DNA from: Xenorhabdus japonica
Lineage (GTDB): Bacteria; Pseudomonadota; Gammaproteobacteria; Enterobacterales; Enterobacteriaceae
Direction: 5' to 3'
Assembly (NCBI RefSeq): GCF_900115195.1
Contig: NZ_FOVO01000020.1
Location: 1 to 64,000, forward strand
DNA length: 64,000 bases
The notes below the pieces were generated by a model. The model was not told the origin of the DNA, did not search any database, and saw only the letters and a program-made list of their open reading frames with translations. The translations under genes and the position numbers were made by a program. Below, piece by piece: positions 1 through 9,543 of the stretch. The stretch's first letter is position 1. Each line of letters opens with the position of its first letter.

Positions 1-131
1 TCAGCAAGAATGGCATCAAAACCATCAGAGTCGTTACTTGCAGTGAACTGTGCAAACTCATGACTGGCAGCGATGTCCAGTGTGGCTTTAGAAACATCAA
101 TTCCCACACAGAGTGGATTTGGCAGACTCAT
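1..131 (-). mobile_element. IS110-family transposase, N-terminal part (runs off window)
   Basis: On the minus strand an ORF starts with ATG at 131 behind a strong ribosome binding site (aaggagggg, about 137-145) and is still open at base 1. The product begins MSLPNPLCVGIDVSKATLDI, the DEDD-type IS110/IS1111 transposase start in which the Asp of 'GIDVSK' is the first catalytic residue. The 132-285 stretch beside it is non-coding and contains a small inverted repeat (ctagg/cctag, 227-240), as expected for the end of such an element. Only 43 residues lie in the window, so whether the gene is intact cannot be judged. Confidence 0.85.
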
Positions 132-285
132 TATTACCCCTCCTTGCAAATACGTTATGGAATACGGACAACTGTTCGGGTTTCAGATGAGTGGCTGGGT
201 GTATGCGCCAATCGCTTACAGACGGGCTAGGAACCCTAGGCGGCATCAGGCTGCATACACCGCACCAAATCTAATCGTATTTATT

Positions 286-760
286 TTAACCTACATTTAA
301 GATACAAGGCGGTAGGTAATGCAATTCAATATTAAGGACATACGCAATATCTTTTACCCACTCTGCCCGGTGGTAACCCGCTCCATCCAGAATAATATGG
401 GTTTTTTGCGAAAGCGGATAAGGTTCCCGGATTGTCCCGAAAAAATACGCGATGTTTTTAGCATTGATGCTCGGATATTCACGGATCACCGTGTCTTCAA
501 TGCGTTGTCAATTGAGGGCACCCAGAATATTGAGACGGGTACGACTGCCGGTGGTTTCGACCACTTTTACCTGATTTTTTCTTGCTTTCATCCAGCCATA
601 GCTGAGCTTTGTGTACTGGGAAGGATGCACCGCATCAATAAATAGGATCAGTTCACTCTAACCTACTCCGTTTTTCAGAGGCGGGTAGTCATCAATAAAT
701 TGTTGCTGTTTATCTGCATCGAATTTATGTGAAACCTTCTTCCCTTTTTACTTTTTACTT
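286..760 (-). pseudogene. IS630-family transposase remnant
   Basis: Reading the minus strand from about 760 to 286 gives a DDE transposase core: 'QQFIDDYPPLKN', then 'ILFIDAVHPSQYTKLSYGW', 'KVVETTGSRTRLNILGALN' and 'HIILDGAGYHRAEWV'. The first catalytic Asp (FIDAVHP) and the second (ILDGAGYHRA) are visible. The reading frame is broken by at least two stops, a TAG before 'ILFIDA' and a TGA after 'GALN', and it ends in 'YLPPCILNVG' where intact IS630 proteins continue with SPNLNPIE and the catalytic Glu. The N-terminal DNA-binding part is also missing. It is a dead copy abutting the IS110 end. Confidence 0.82.
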
Positions 761-1170
761 TTTACTTTTCCCAGAAGCCTAACCAGTTATCATAATCAGC
801 AGGTGGTTTTTTATTTGACGTGTTATTTTTTTACTTTAAAACAAGACATTTTATTACCCCTTAAATATATCGATAATTTACTAGCTAGATCGAAAGAATT
901 AATATTAACAATCGCTTACGCATAAATAGTGTGTATTATGAATTTCATTGCATTGAATCTAATGCTGTTTGGTGCATATAAATTGCAGTAAAATCTTAAT
1001 TGTAGAGTTGTATTGCAATCACAGTTTTCAACACATTAAATATATAATTAAATTATAGATACTTTTGTCAATCAAATAATAAAAATTGAAATTTAACCCC
1101 ATAAATGTGTCGGCTAATATAATTGATAAATAAGAATTTATTCTGCAAACAAAATGAGGTTAAATTTACA
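761..1170. other. AT-rich intergenic stretch upstream of the Cry-like gene
   Basis: No ORF of note was seen on either strand. The left end holds a short run of three 'tttttac' units (about 747-767). The rest is strongly AT-rich and is the only place for the promoter of the toxin-like gene, but no convincing -35/-10 pair could be picked by eye. No partner gene such as a PirA-like subunit lies here. Confidence 0.6.
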
Positions 1171-2379
1171 ATGGAATTGGAAAATATTATAGATACACAA
1201 GACAATAATGTTAAATTGCATATTTTGACTTTAGAAGCATTAAACATGATTAAAACGAAAGGTTTTAATCAACCAACTTCCGCATCTCCACTAAGTGTCG
1301 TATCCACCGTATTAAGCATTTTATTAAAACTGACTTACAAAAAATTGACAGAGCCTAAGGAAGTTGATGTTATTGGAATTATTCAGGATACATTAATTAA
1401 ATATACCAGTGAATGGTTAGAGTCAGAATATCAAGCTGTAAGAAAAGATGCAGAAAGCTTACAGGATGCTATCTCCGCTTATCAAAAAAATCCAACAGAT
1501 GAAGCAAGGCAGCTTATTGTCGTTCGTAATGAGATCTCAATATCCAATATGCGTCGTTTATGCATTCTCAGCATTAATACTGCTAAAAGTCAAAGCATTC
1601 CTCAATTATCAAGTATTTGTGCTCTTTCCTGCTTATTGTATTTCTTTACATTAAGAGACACGATAGTTAATGGCGCTGAATGGGGTTATGCACCTGATAA
1701 TCTTGAAAAATACAGTAAATCACTAACTGAGCAAGCGGATATTATGTTCAATGATATCCTCATTGCTGCTCTTAATAATTATAATGGTGATGATCTTTAT
1801 GAGCCACAAACCCAGGCAAAACGTTCAATGATATATTGGACAAGTGACTATACTAATATCCAATCCCATTTGACTTTTGGTGCACAAAGAAAGCCTTCAC
1901 GGGTTTGTTTAGATCCAAATGACACAGACAATTTATTTATCGACCATAACTATAATAATATTTTCCTCGGTGATGTATTCCTGAATGGTGGTCGTTCATC
2001 TAATGACGGGAGCTATAATTATCTTTCAGCAACAGAACGGAGAAGTTATGAGAGAGGCCCGACTACAATCACCTTACAGGTTAAGTCAGCAGGCCGCTAT
2101 CGTTTACGTATGTATTATGCTTATATGTCAGATTCATTCAATTTTGATTATGCAGTCAAAATGAAGCTGCAACAATCTCGTCTTATTTTTGATCAAAATA
2201 TCAAGTTCTTTGAAGAAAGAGTGTTAACACCTTATAAATCAGGCTCAAACTACGGGCCGGTTGTATATCGAACAACTGAGGTTGATTTAGAAGCAGGAAC
2301 TTTAGAGTTAACATTACATGAAGATAATTATCTATCTGGTAAAGGATTCATTCAGCATATTGAGTTTTTAGGTCTATAA
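1171..2379 (+). CDS. Cry-like (delta-endotoxin family) insecticidal protein, compact form
   Basis: A 402-residue protein if started at ATG 1171, preceded by 'aatgaggt' (1153-1160). The frame stays open to a TTG at 1123 that lacks a ribosome binding site. Residues about 20-215 look like the helical pore-forming domain I of Cry toxins; the clearest match is the central helix region 'LRDTIVNGAEWGYAPDN', which corresponds to the LRD-x5-G-x-x-WG signature. Residues about 290-402 resemble Cry domain III, with 'GRYRLRMYYAYMSDSF' (the YRxRxxYAS strand) and a terminal 'GFIQHIEFLG' (the YIDRIEF end). Cry toxins have a prism domain II between these and are over 600 residues long; here fewer than 80 residues link the two, so domain II is absent. 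The overall size is similar to PirB (about 420 residues). There is no signal peptide, and flanking IS debris suggests acquisition by transfer. Insecticidal activity is inferred, not shown. Confidence 0.72.
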   Translation: MELENIIDTQDNNVKLHILTLEALNMIKTKGFNQPTSASPLSVVSTVLSILLKLTYKKLTEPKEVDVIGIIQDTLIKYTSEWLESEYQAVRKDAESLQDAISAYQKNPTDEARQLIVVRNEISISNMRRLCILSINTAKSQSIPQLSSICALSCLLYFFTLRDTIVNGAEWGYAPDNLEKYSKSLTEQADIMFNDILIAALNNYNGDDLYEPQTQAKRSMIYWTSDYTNIQSHLTFGAQRKPSRVCLDPNDTDNLFIDHNYNNIFLGDVFLNGGRSSNDGSYNYLSATERRSYERGPTTITLQVKSAGRYRLRMYYAYMSDSFNFDYAVKMKLQQSRLIFDQNIKFFEERVLTPYKSGSNYGPVVYRTTEVDLEAGTLELTLHEDNYLSGKGFIQHIEFLGL

Positions 2380-2960
2380 TGTAGCAGATTCTAATGAAGC
2401 ATGAGAGTTATCAACTTAAATTTAAAATCTTTTAATCGAAGTTGGTAACTCATTTATTTCCAAGTTGAAATTTTTGGTTATGTATTCAATGTATGTATTC
2501 TAGTTTTATAAAGTCAATTTTAATGCCGAACAAAGCCAGTAGAATAAGACAATTGAACTAATCGAATGCTATCGTGTGTATTGCTATATCAACAGATTGA
2601 ATACTTGACCAATTTATCAGATTAAATCGAAATTTATTTTTAATTCATAATATTAGAATAAGTAGTAGTATTTATTCAAGTATAAAAATTAAACGGACTT
2701 AAAAACAGAATTTGGTCACGTATTAAACCCATTGATTAGCACTCTGACCTCATTTTTCCTCTGTGGGGTAATCTGTTTCCCCACACCTTCACCTACATTT
2801 ACTCTTTTTAAGATGCTATAACGGTATTTACTTTGTTACTATGCTTTACCGTGTTTTAGTGCTCGTGCAATGAATTGTGGGGTAATGTGCGGGGTAATAA
2901 AATGATTTTTCCTCATTATGTAGAACTAAAACTTATTAAAATTCAACAGGAAATAAAGTA
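2380..2960. other. Intergenic stretch between Cry-like gene and rlmJ
   Basis: No gene was recognised. The first 350 bases are AT-rich. Bases about 2760-2905 contain repeated ggggtaat words (2766, 2879, 2893) and read on the minus strand as a short open stretch, possibly the tail of a lost integration module, but nothing could be identified. The rlmJ promoter should lie in the last 150 bases. Confidence 0.45.
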
Positions 2961-3803
2961 ATGTTAAGTTATCGCCACAGCTTCCATGCCGGCAACCATG
3001 CTGATGTGTTAAAGCACACAGTGCAAAGCCTGATCATTGAATCAATGAAAGAAAAAGAAAAACCTTTCCTGTATCTGGATACTCATTCTGGCGCAGGCCG
3101 TTTTCAATTGAGTGGGGAACATGCTGAGCGCACGGGAGAGTATCTGGAAGGTATTGCCCGTATCTGGCAGCGTGATGATATTCCGGAAGAATTGGTGACG
3201 TACATAAATGCCGTGAAAGCACTGAATCCGTCTAGCTCTCTACGCTATTACCCGGGTTCTCCGCTGATTGCTCGTCACTTATTGCGGGAATATGATGAGC
3301 TTAATCTGAGTGAATTACATCCCAGTGATTTTCCTTTGTTGCGTACGGAATTCTCCCGCGACAAACGCACCCGTGTCCTGCGGGAAAATGGTTTCCAGCA
3401 GTTGAAATCAAAACTGCCACCACGAAGCCGTCGTGGATTTGTGTTGATTGACCCATCTTATGAATTGAAATCGGATTATCAAAATGTCGTTCGGGGCATT
3501 CAGGAAGGGTATAAGCGCTTTGCGACAGGCACTTATGCACTGTGGTATCCCGTTGTTCTACGTCAGCAGATTAAACGCTTGGTCAAGGAGCTTGAAGCAA
3601 CGGGCATCCGCAAAATTTTGCAAATTGAACTAGGCGTGCGTCCTGACAGTGATCAACGTGGTATGACGGCATCAGGCATGATCGTCATTAATCCACCGTG
3701 GAAATTGGAGCAGCAGATGAAGGCTATATTGCCTTGGCTGCATCAGGTGCTGGTTCCTAAAGGTACAGGGCATACATCAGTAGAGTGGATTGTACCTGAA
3801 TAA
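2961..3803 (+). CDS. rlmJ: 23S rRNA (adenine2030-N6)-methyltransferase RlmJ
   Basis: A 280-residue protein, the same length as E. coli RlmJ (YhiR), with the diagnostic start 'MLSYRHSFHAGNHADVLKH'. It transfers a methyl group from SAM to N6 of A2030 in 23S rRNA. The SAM-binding strand is 'LYLDTHSGAGRF' (residues about 37-48). The catalytic motif reads DPSY in 'FVLIDPSYELK', a Pro-to-Ser change from the usual DPPY that still keeps the Asp and Tyr. The ATG follows 'aggaaataaagta'. It is followed by gor, as in E. coli, so this part of the chromosome keeps the ancestral order. Confidence 0.95.
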   Translation: MLSYRHSFHAGNHADVLKHTVQSLIIESMKEKEKPFLYLDTHSGAGRFQLSGEHAERTGEYLEGIARIWQRDDIPEELVTYINAVKALNPSSSLRYYPGSPLIARHLLREYDELNLSELHPSDFPLLRTEFSRDKRTRVLRENGFQQLKSKLPPRSRRGFVLIDPSYELKSDYQNVVRGIQEGYKRFATGTYALWYPVVLRQQIKRLVKELEATGIRKILQIELGVRPDSDQRGMTASGMIVINPPWKLEQQMKAILPWLHQVLVPKGTGHTSVEWIVPE

Positions 3804-4024
3804 GGCAAGGGTTCCGCATGGCGTTATCATTAGATGTATTTCATTAAATATATTGTTATTCAATGGATTATCTCTGAATACGTTATGGCGTGATATCACT
3901 CAATAGGCGTGGCCTATGGTAATGAGAGTTAGAATCGTCCTCCGTCTGTGATAACTTTTTGTAATAATAGACGCCAGGTTGAACTTTAGCAGTAACTTAA
4001 TTGATTAGACGGAAGTGACCTAAG

Positions 4025-5377
4025 ATGAATAAACATTATGATTATATTGCAATTGGTGGCGGCAGTGGTGGCATTGCTTCCATTAACCGTGCTGCCATGT
4101 ATGGGCAGAAATGTGCCCTGATTGAAGCAAAGGCATTAGGTGGGACATGTGTTAATGTGGGCTGTGTACCGAAGAAAGTGATGTGGCACGCTGCTCAAGT
4201 TGCGGAATCTATTCATCAATATGGTCCCGATTATGGTTTTGATACCACCGTTAATCGTTTTGACTGGAAAAAACTGATTGCCAGCCGCACTGCCTATATT
4301 GATCGTATCCACCAATCTTATGAGCGCGTATTGGGGAACAATAAGGTAGATGTCATTCAAGGATTCGCCCGTTTTGTTGATGCACATACTGTCGAAGTTA
4401 ATGGTGAAAAAATCACAGCTGACCACATTCTGATCGCAACAGGTGGTCGCCCAGTACGCCCTGATATTCTCGGTGCAGAATATGGCATTGATTCAGATGG
4501 TTTCTTCGATCTTGATGAAATGCCGAAGCGTGTTGCCGTAGTGGGCGCTGGCTATATTGCGGTTGAAATCGCCGGTGTTTTGAATGCGTTAGGCAGTGAA
4601 ACCAATCTATTTGTCCGTAAACATGCCCCTCTGCGTTCTTTTGACCCGATGATTGTGGAAACATTGCTGGAAGTCATCAAAAATGAAGGGCCGATACTGC
4701 ATACGGAAGCAATATTACAATCCGTGATTAAAAATAGTGATGGCAGCCTGACAGTTAAATTGCAAGATGGCCGGGAGCAGACGGTTGATACGTTAATCTG
4801 GGCGATTGGGCGCGAACCAATGACGGATAAGCTGAATCTGGCTGCGACAGGTATTGAGCTGAATGAGAAAGGCTATATTCAAGTTGATAAATATCAGAAC
4901 ACGAATGTTAGCGGTATTTATGCGGTTGGTGATAATACAGGGGCGGTGGAATTGACGCCAGTAGCGGTTGCAGCCGGACGTCGTCTGTCAGAACGTCTGT
5001 TTAATAACAAACCGGAAGAGCACTTGGATTACTCTAATATACCAACCGTGGTATTCAGCCATCCACCCATTGGCATCGTGGGATTGACGGAGCCACAGGC
5101 CAAGGCCGAGTATGGTGAAGATCAGGTTAAGGTTTATACATCATCATTTACCGCAATGTATACTGCCGTGACACAATACCGCCAGCCATGCTGCATGAAA
5201 CTGGTCTGTGTGGGTGCCAATGAGAAGATAGTAGGCATCCACGGTATTGGCTTTGGAATGGATGAAATGCTGCAAGGTTTTGCGGTTGCCCTGAAAATGG
5301 GAGCAACGAAAAAGGATTTCGATAATACGGTTGCGATCCATCCGACTGCGGCGGAAGAGTTTGTTACCATGAGGTAA
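4025..5377 (+). CDS. gor: Glutathione reductase (NADPH)
   Basis: A 450-residue flavoprotein disulfide reductase that regenerates GSH from GSSG in the cytoplasm. The N-terminal FAD motif is '[18 protein letters not shown]'; the redox-active pair is C42/C47 in '[13 protein letters not shown]', the glutathione reductase form of the motif. The NADPH-binding fold starts at '[19 protein letters not shown]', the second FAD motif is '[10 protein letters not shown]', and the C-terminal catalytic His-Glu lies in '[14 protein letters not shown]'. Length and motifs are those of E. coli Gor. It stands alone in its transcription unit, 221 bases after rlmJ, with a terminator just downstream. Confidence 0.97.
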   Translation: MNKHYDYIAIGGGSGGIASINRAAMYGQKCALIEAKALGGTCVNVGCVPKKVMWHAAQVAESIHQYGPDYGFDTTVNRFDWKKLIASRTAYIDRIHQSYERVLGNNKVDVIQGFARFVDAHTVEVNGEKITADHILIATGGRPVRPDILGAEYGIDSDGFFDLDEMPKRVAVVGAGYIAVEIAGVLNALGSETNLFVRKHAPLRSFDPMIVETLLEVIKNEGPILHTEAILQSVIKNSDGSLTVKLQDGREQTVDTLIWAIGREPMTDKLNLAATGIELNEKGYIQVDKYQNTNVSGIYAVGDNTGAVELTPVAVAAGRRLSERLFNNKPEEHLDYSNIPTVVFSHPPIGIVGLTEPQAKAEYGEDQVKVYTSSFTAMYTAVTQYRQPCCMKLVCVGANEKIVGIHGIGFGMDEMLQGFAVALKMGATKKDFDNTVAIHPTAAEEFVTMR

Positions 5378-5439
5378 TTTTGTAAAAAAGCCGCTGTCAT
5401 TGCTTTTCAAATAATAACAATCTGGGATTTTGATAATTA

Positions 5440-5470
5440 GGTCAGATGATTTAGTGCTCTGACCTTTTTT
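5440..5470 (+). terminator. Rho-independent terminator after gor
   Basis: The stem ggtcaga (5440-5446) pairs with tctgacc (5458-5464), an 11-base loop lies between, and six T follow. It sits 63 bases after the gor stop. Confidence 0.8.
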
Positions 5471-5538
5471 GCATTTATGAAAGAGGCGTTAGGCTTAGAC
5501 TTGGAAGAAGAATTCAAAGCTGGCCGCATGCATATCAT

Positions 5539-5675
5539 TCTTGATGGTTAGGAAATTGAATCACTTCTTTTCGCTGATGTCTGATCCAAAACTGCATTTA
5601 TAAACGTCAGTCAGGACAAGATATGGTGTACTCTTTCGTATAATAAATCCGTTTTAGTCGGGTTTTTAACCTAAA
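5539..5675. repeat. IS91-family oriIS end, copy 1 (direct repeat of 13357-13493)
   Basis: These 137 bases are repeated nearly without change at 13357-13493, in the same orientation. Both copies begin with tCTTG followed by the same 'atggttaggaaattgaatc'. CTTG/CAAG is a tetranucleotide known to abut the origin end of IS91 elements, and the transposase ORFs read towards this end on the minus strand, where IS91 elements carry oriIS. A tiny open frame at 5477-5551 runs into the CTTG and was probably a gene cut by the insertion. Confidence 0.75.
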
Positions 5676-5890
5676 GCCCGGTTTCACCGGTTTTGTTCGC
5701 ACTTCCATTTCCAGCACTTTATAGACCCGTGGCAACAACGTGCCCCGTTTGCGGTTGGCCAGGAAACCGTAATAGCGCACCATTTTAAAGTGGCAGGCCG
5801 GAATGTGGCTGGTATAGCGGCGCAACATCTCTTCCTGTGCTATCTCCCGTGCCCGATGCGGGTCATCAGGATCAGTGAGGCCATAACGGG
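5607..5890 (-). pseudogene. IS91-family transposase C-terminal remnant, copy 1
   Basis: On the minus strand the fragment reads 'EEMLRRYTSHIPACHFKMV', 'RYYGFLANRKRGTLLPRVYK' and 'KTKPVKPGF'-like sequence, the C-terminal part of a Y2 (HUH) rolling-circle transposase of the IS91 family. Against copy 2 (13518-14489) it lacks an internal segment of about 192 bases (the counterpart of 13494-13685). It also lacks everything upstream of the position near 5890, where the DNA changes to an IS5-type fragment. It cannot be active. Confidence 0.8.
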
Positions 5891-5995
5891 CGTCAAACGA
5901 CAAAAACGTTGCCAGCTCATTCGGTCAAGCAATTGATATTCCATCTTTTCATCGGAAAGGTTATGGAAATGTTTCAGGATAATGATACGAACCAT
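5840..5995 (-). pseudogene. IS5-family transposase N-terminal fragment
   Basis: On the minus strand, from ATG 5995, the frame gives 'MVRIIILKHFHNLSDEKMEY' and then 'QLLDRMSWQRFCRL', the typical early segment of IS5-family transposases (the 'LSDxxxEYQLLDR..W.RF' block). Homology is lost soon after 'RFC', where the frame runs into the IS91 fragment in another phase and stops at 5840. The right end is also broken. It is a relic fused to the IS91 copy 1 remnant; the exact junction, near 5890, is uncertain. Confidence 0.65.
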
Positions 5996-6045
5996 CACCT
6001 CTGTGGGTCACGGCGGGCGTCCCCCTTTAGGAGAAACAATGCGGG

Positions 6046-6114
6046 GCGGCCCGCGATATCTTACGCGACTATGTGACTGAACATCTGGGCGATGAGCAAG
6101 GTAACTACATGTAA
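6046..6114 (+). pseudogene. IS701-like transposase fragment
   Basis: A 23-codon piece reading 'AARDILRDYVTEHLGDEQG' resembles the start of the DDE_5 domain of IS701-type transposases (RDDLRGYVVEHLGDP..), just before the catalytic Asp, which is lost. It is too short for a firm call. It marks a third kind of mobile element in the junction left of the car genes. Confidence 0.45.
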
Positions 6115-6355
6115 ATGAAACTATATAATTTCTAATTATAAAAAAAGAAATAAAGTCATATTAATATAATGTATTATTTAACTAGATTTTTTAAAATTAT
6201 TAAATAACAAGAAGTTAAGGTAATCATGTTAAATATATTTAATTAAAATAACCAAATATATTGATTGTATTTTTCTTGTTTGTTATCCTTATGTAAAGTC
6301 AAGCTTTTTGTTAAAAACCTGTTTTTAGTATTATAAAAATAAAAGGAGTTTTGAA
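6115..6355. promoter_or_regulatory. AT-rich leader region of the car operon
   Basis: These 241 bases are over 75% A+T and hold no ORF. They must contain the promoter of carA. There is no LuxR-type carR gene as in Pectobacterium and no obvious dyad resembling a lux box. The last bases contain 'aaaaggag' (6341-6348), the ribosome binding site for carA. Confidence 0.5.
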
Positions 6356-7861
6356 TTGGGCTCTGAATTTTGCTTTATCAAATATGGCACTGATAAAAAA
6401 TCGAATAAACTAATAAATGATTTTGAATTTCATGAGTTATTTACTGGAATTATATTATTTCGTGATAAAACGAATGTATCAAAATTTGAAAATGAAAAAT
6501 ATAATGCTTTTTTGATTGGTAATATATATAACATATCTACCATTAGATCTATTCTTGGAACATTAGATGGAAGATCTAGTGTGCTAAGTGATGTTGAGGT
6601 TGTATTATCAATTAGAGAAAAATTTGGCAATTCTATTCTTTCTATAGCAGAAGGAGACTACTGCCTTTTTATTGAAGATAAAAAAGGAAATCTAGAAGTA
6701 ATTACAGAGTCTCGAGGATTAAATTTAGTAAATTTAGTACAAACTGATTCTATTTGGATTACTAATAGTTTAAAAATTGTTGGTATAGTAGAAGAAGAAA
6801 AAGCTTTTGATTTTAAGCCTGAAATAGAAATTGTTAGAAAATCATTAAAGCCAGATAATTTTTCACCAATAAGAAATGTATCCAGATTAAAACCTGGAAC
6901 AATAAATAAATTAGCATTTGATACACAGGGATATCCTTATTTAGAAGTAAAATATATTGCATCTTCTGTAGATGAAAATTCGTTTGATATAAAAAGAAGC
7001 GTCCTTTTGGATATAATTGATTCGGAATTGAGAAGTTCAATCTCTAGATTGTCTAAAAATAACGAAACTATAGGTATTCCATTATCAGGTGGATTAGATT
7101 CAAGCTTAGTTACTGCTTTATCATCACAGTATTTTAATAAAATTAAAACATGGTCTATAGGTACAGAATTAAGCAATGAATTTGAATTTTCTCAAATTGT
7201 TTCTGATCATCTTGGTACCGAACATGAAATTAAAATTCTTAGTGAAGATGAAATTATATCAGGTATAGTAAAGTCTATTTATCATAATGAAATATTTGAC
7301 GGACTATCTTCTGAGATTCAATCAGGACTATTTAACATTTATGAATTAGCAAAAGGAAAAGTTAATTCGCTGATAACAGGGTATGGTTCTGATCTATTGT
7401 TTGGAGGAATATTAGAACCTAGAAAATTCTATATTGAACCAAATAAAATATTGTCTGAACAAGTTTATAGAACTAAATGGACTGGGGAGTTTTCAACTCA
7501 TGGAGCTGTAAATTATGGATTAAATGTTTACCACCCATTTTGGACTAACAACCTTATATCTTTATGTAATAACTTAGACCCATACTATAAAATTAGAGAT
7601 AATGAGGTGAAAAATATTTTGCGTGAGTATGCTGATAGTATAAATTTGCTTCCAAAAGAGATAGTATGGAGAAAAAAAATAGGTATTCATGAAGGATCAT
7701 CTGTTAATAAATCTTTTGCAAAAATAATAGGAACTGAGGTAAATAATTACCAAGATAAAACAAGGTTTAGTTACTCTATATATAAAGAATTTTTAACAGG
7801 AAGGCTATCAATAGAGGAAGCAAATCAAAATAAGTTGCGTGAAATTATAAAAAGGAATTAA
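6356..7861 (+). CDS. carA: Carbapenam synthetase CarA (CpmA)
   Basis: A 501-residue ATP-dependent enzyme that closes the beta-lactam ring of (2S,5S)-carboxymethylproline to carbapenam. It has the layout of asparagine synthetase B and beta-lactam synthetase. The N-terminal Ntn domain is degenerate and has no catalytic Cys at position 2. The synthetase domain carries the PPi loop 'GIPLSGGLDSSLVTAL' (about residue 242 on), then 'SIGTELSNEFEFSQ', 'LITGYGSDLLFGGIL' and the C-terminal 'EIVWRKKIGIHEGSS', whose Lys stabilises the transition state. These blocks match Pectobacterium CarA (503 residues) almost word for word. The start is TTG 6356, seven bases after aggag. One base separates it from carB. 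The gene is far more AT-rich than its core neighbours. Confidence 0.95.
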   Translation: MGSEFCFIKYGTDKKSNKLINDFEFHELFTGIILFRDKTNVSKFENEKYNAFLIGNIYNISTIRSILGTLDGRSSVLSDVEVVLSIREKFGNSILSIAEGDYCLFIEDKKGNLEVITESRGLNLVNLVQTDSIWITNSLKIVGIVEEEKAFDFKPEIEIVRKSLKPDNFSPIRNVSRLKPGTINKLAFDTQGYPYLEVKYIASSVDENSFDIKRSVLLDIIDSELRSSISRLSKNNETIGIPLSGGLDSSLVTALSSQYFNKIKTWSIGTELSNEFEFSQIVSDHLGTEHEIKILSEDEIISGIVKSIYHNEIFDGLSSEIQSGLFNIYELAKGKVNSLITGYGSDLLFGGILEPRKFYIEPNKILSEQVYRTKWTGEFSTHGAVNYGLNVYHPFWTNNLISLCNNLDPYYKIRDNEVKNILREYADSINLLPKEIVWRKKIGIHEGSSVNKSFAKIIGTEVNNYQDKTRFSYSIYKEFLTGRLSIEEANQNKLREIIKRN

Positions 7862-7862
7862 T

Positions 7863-9448
<1,586 letters not shown>

Positions 9449-9454
9449 ATTATC

Positions 9455-9491
9455 TTTTTTTAGTAGTGGATCTTTCACTGACCCACTACTA
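9455..9491. promoter_or_regulatory. Intercistronic hairpin between carC and carD
   Basis: tagtagtgg (9461-9469) pairs perfectly with ccactacta (9483-9491). A T run precedes the stem (9455-9460) but none follows it, so it is not a classical forward terminator. It may act as an mRNA-protecting or partially attenuating element that separates expression of carABC from carDEFGH. Confidence 0.55.
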
Positions 9492-9543
9492 GGAACTGAA
9501 ATTTAAATAATTCATAAATTGTTTAATATATAAGCTATAAATA

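Noticed and set aside
73-645. Plus-strand open frames of 75 and 108 codons
   Set aside because: They are antisense to the IS110 start and the IS630 remnant and have no coding features of their own.
2745-2915. Repeated ggggtaat words suggesting an integrase end or an attachment site
   Set aside because: No tRNA, no integrase motif and no flanking direct repeat were found, so no site could be supported.
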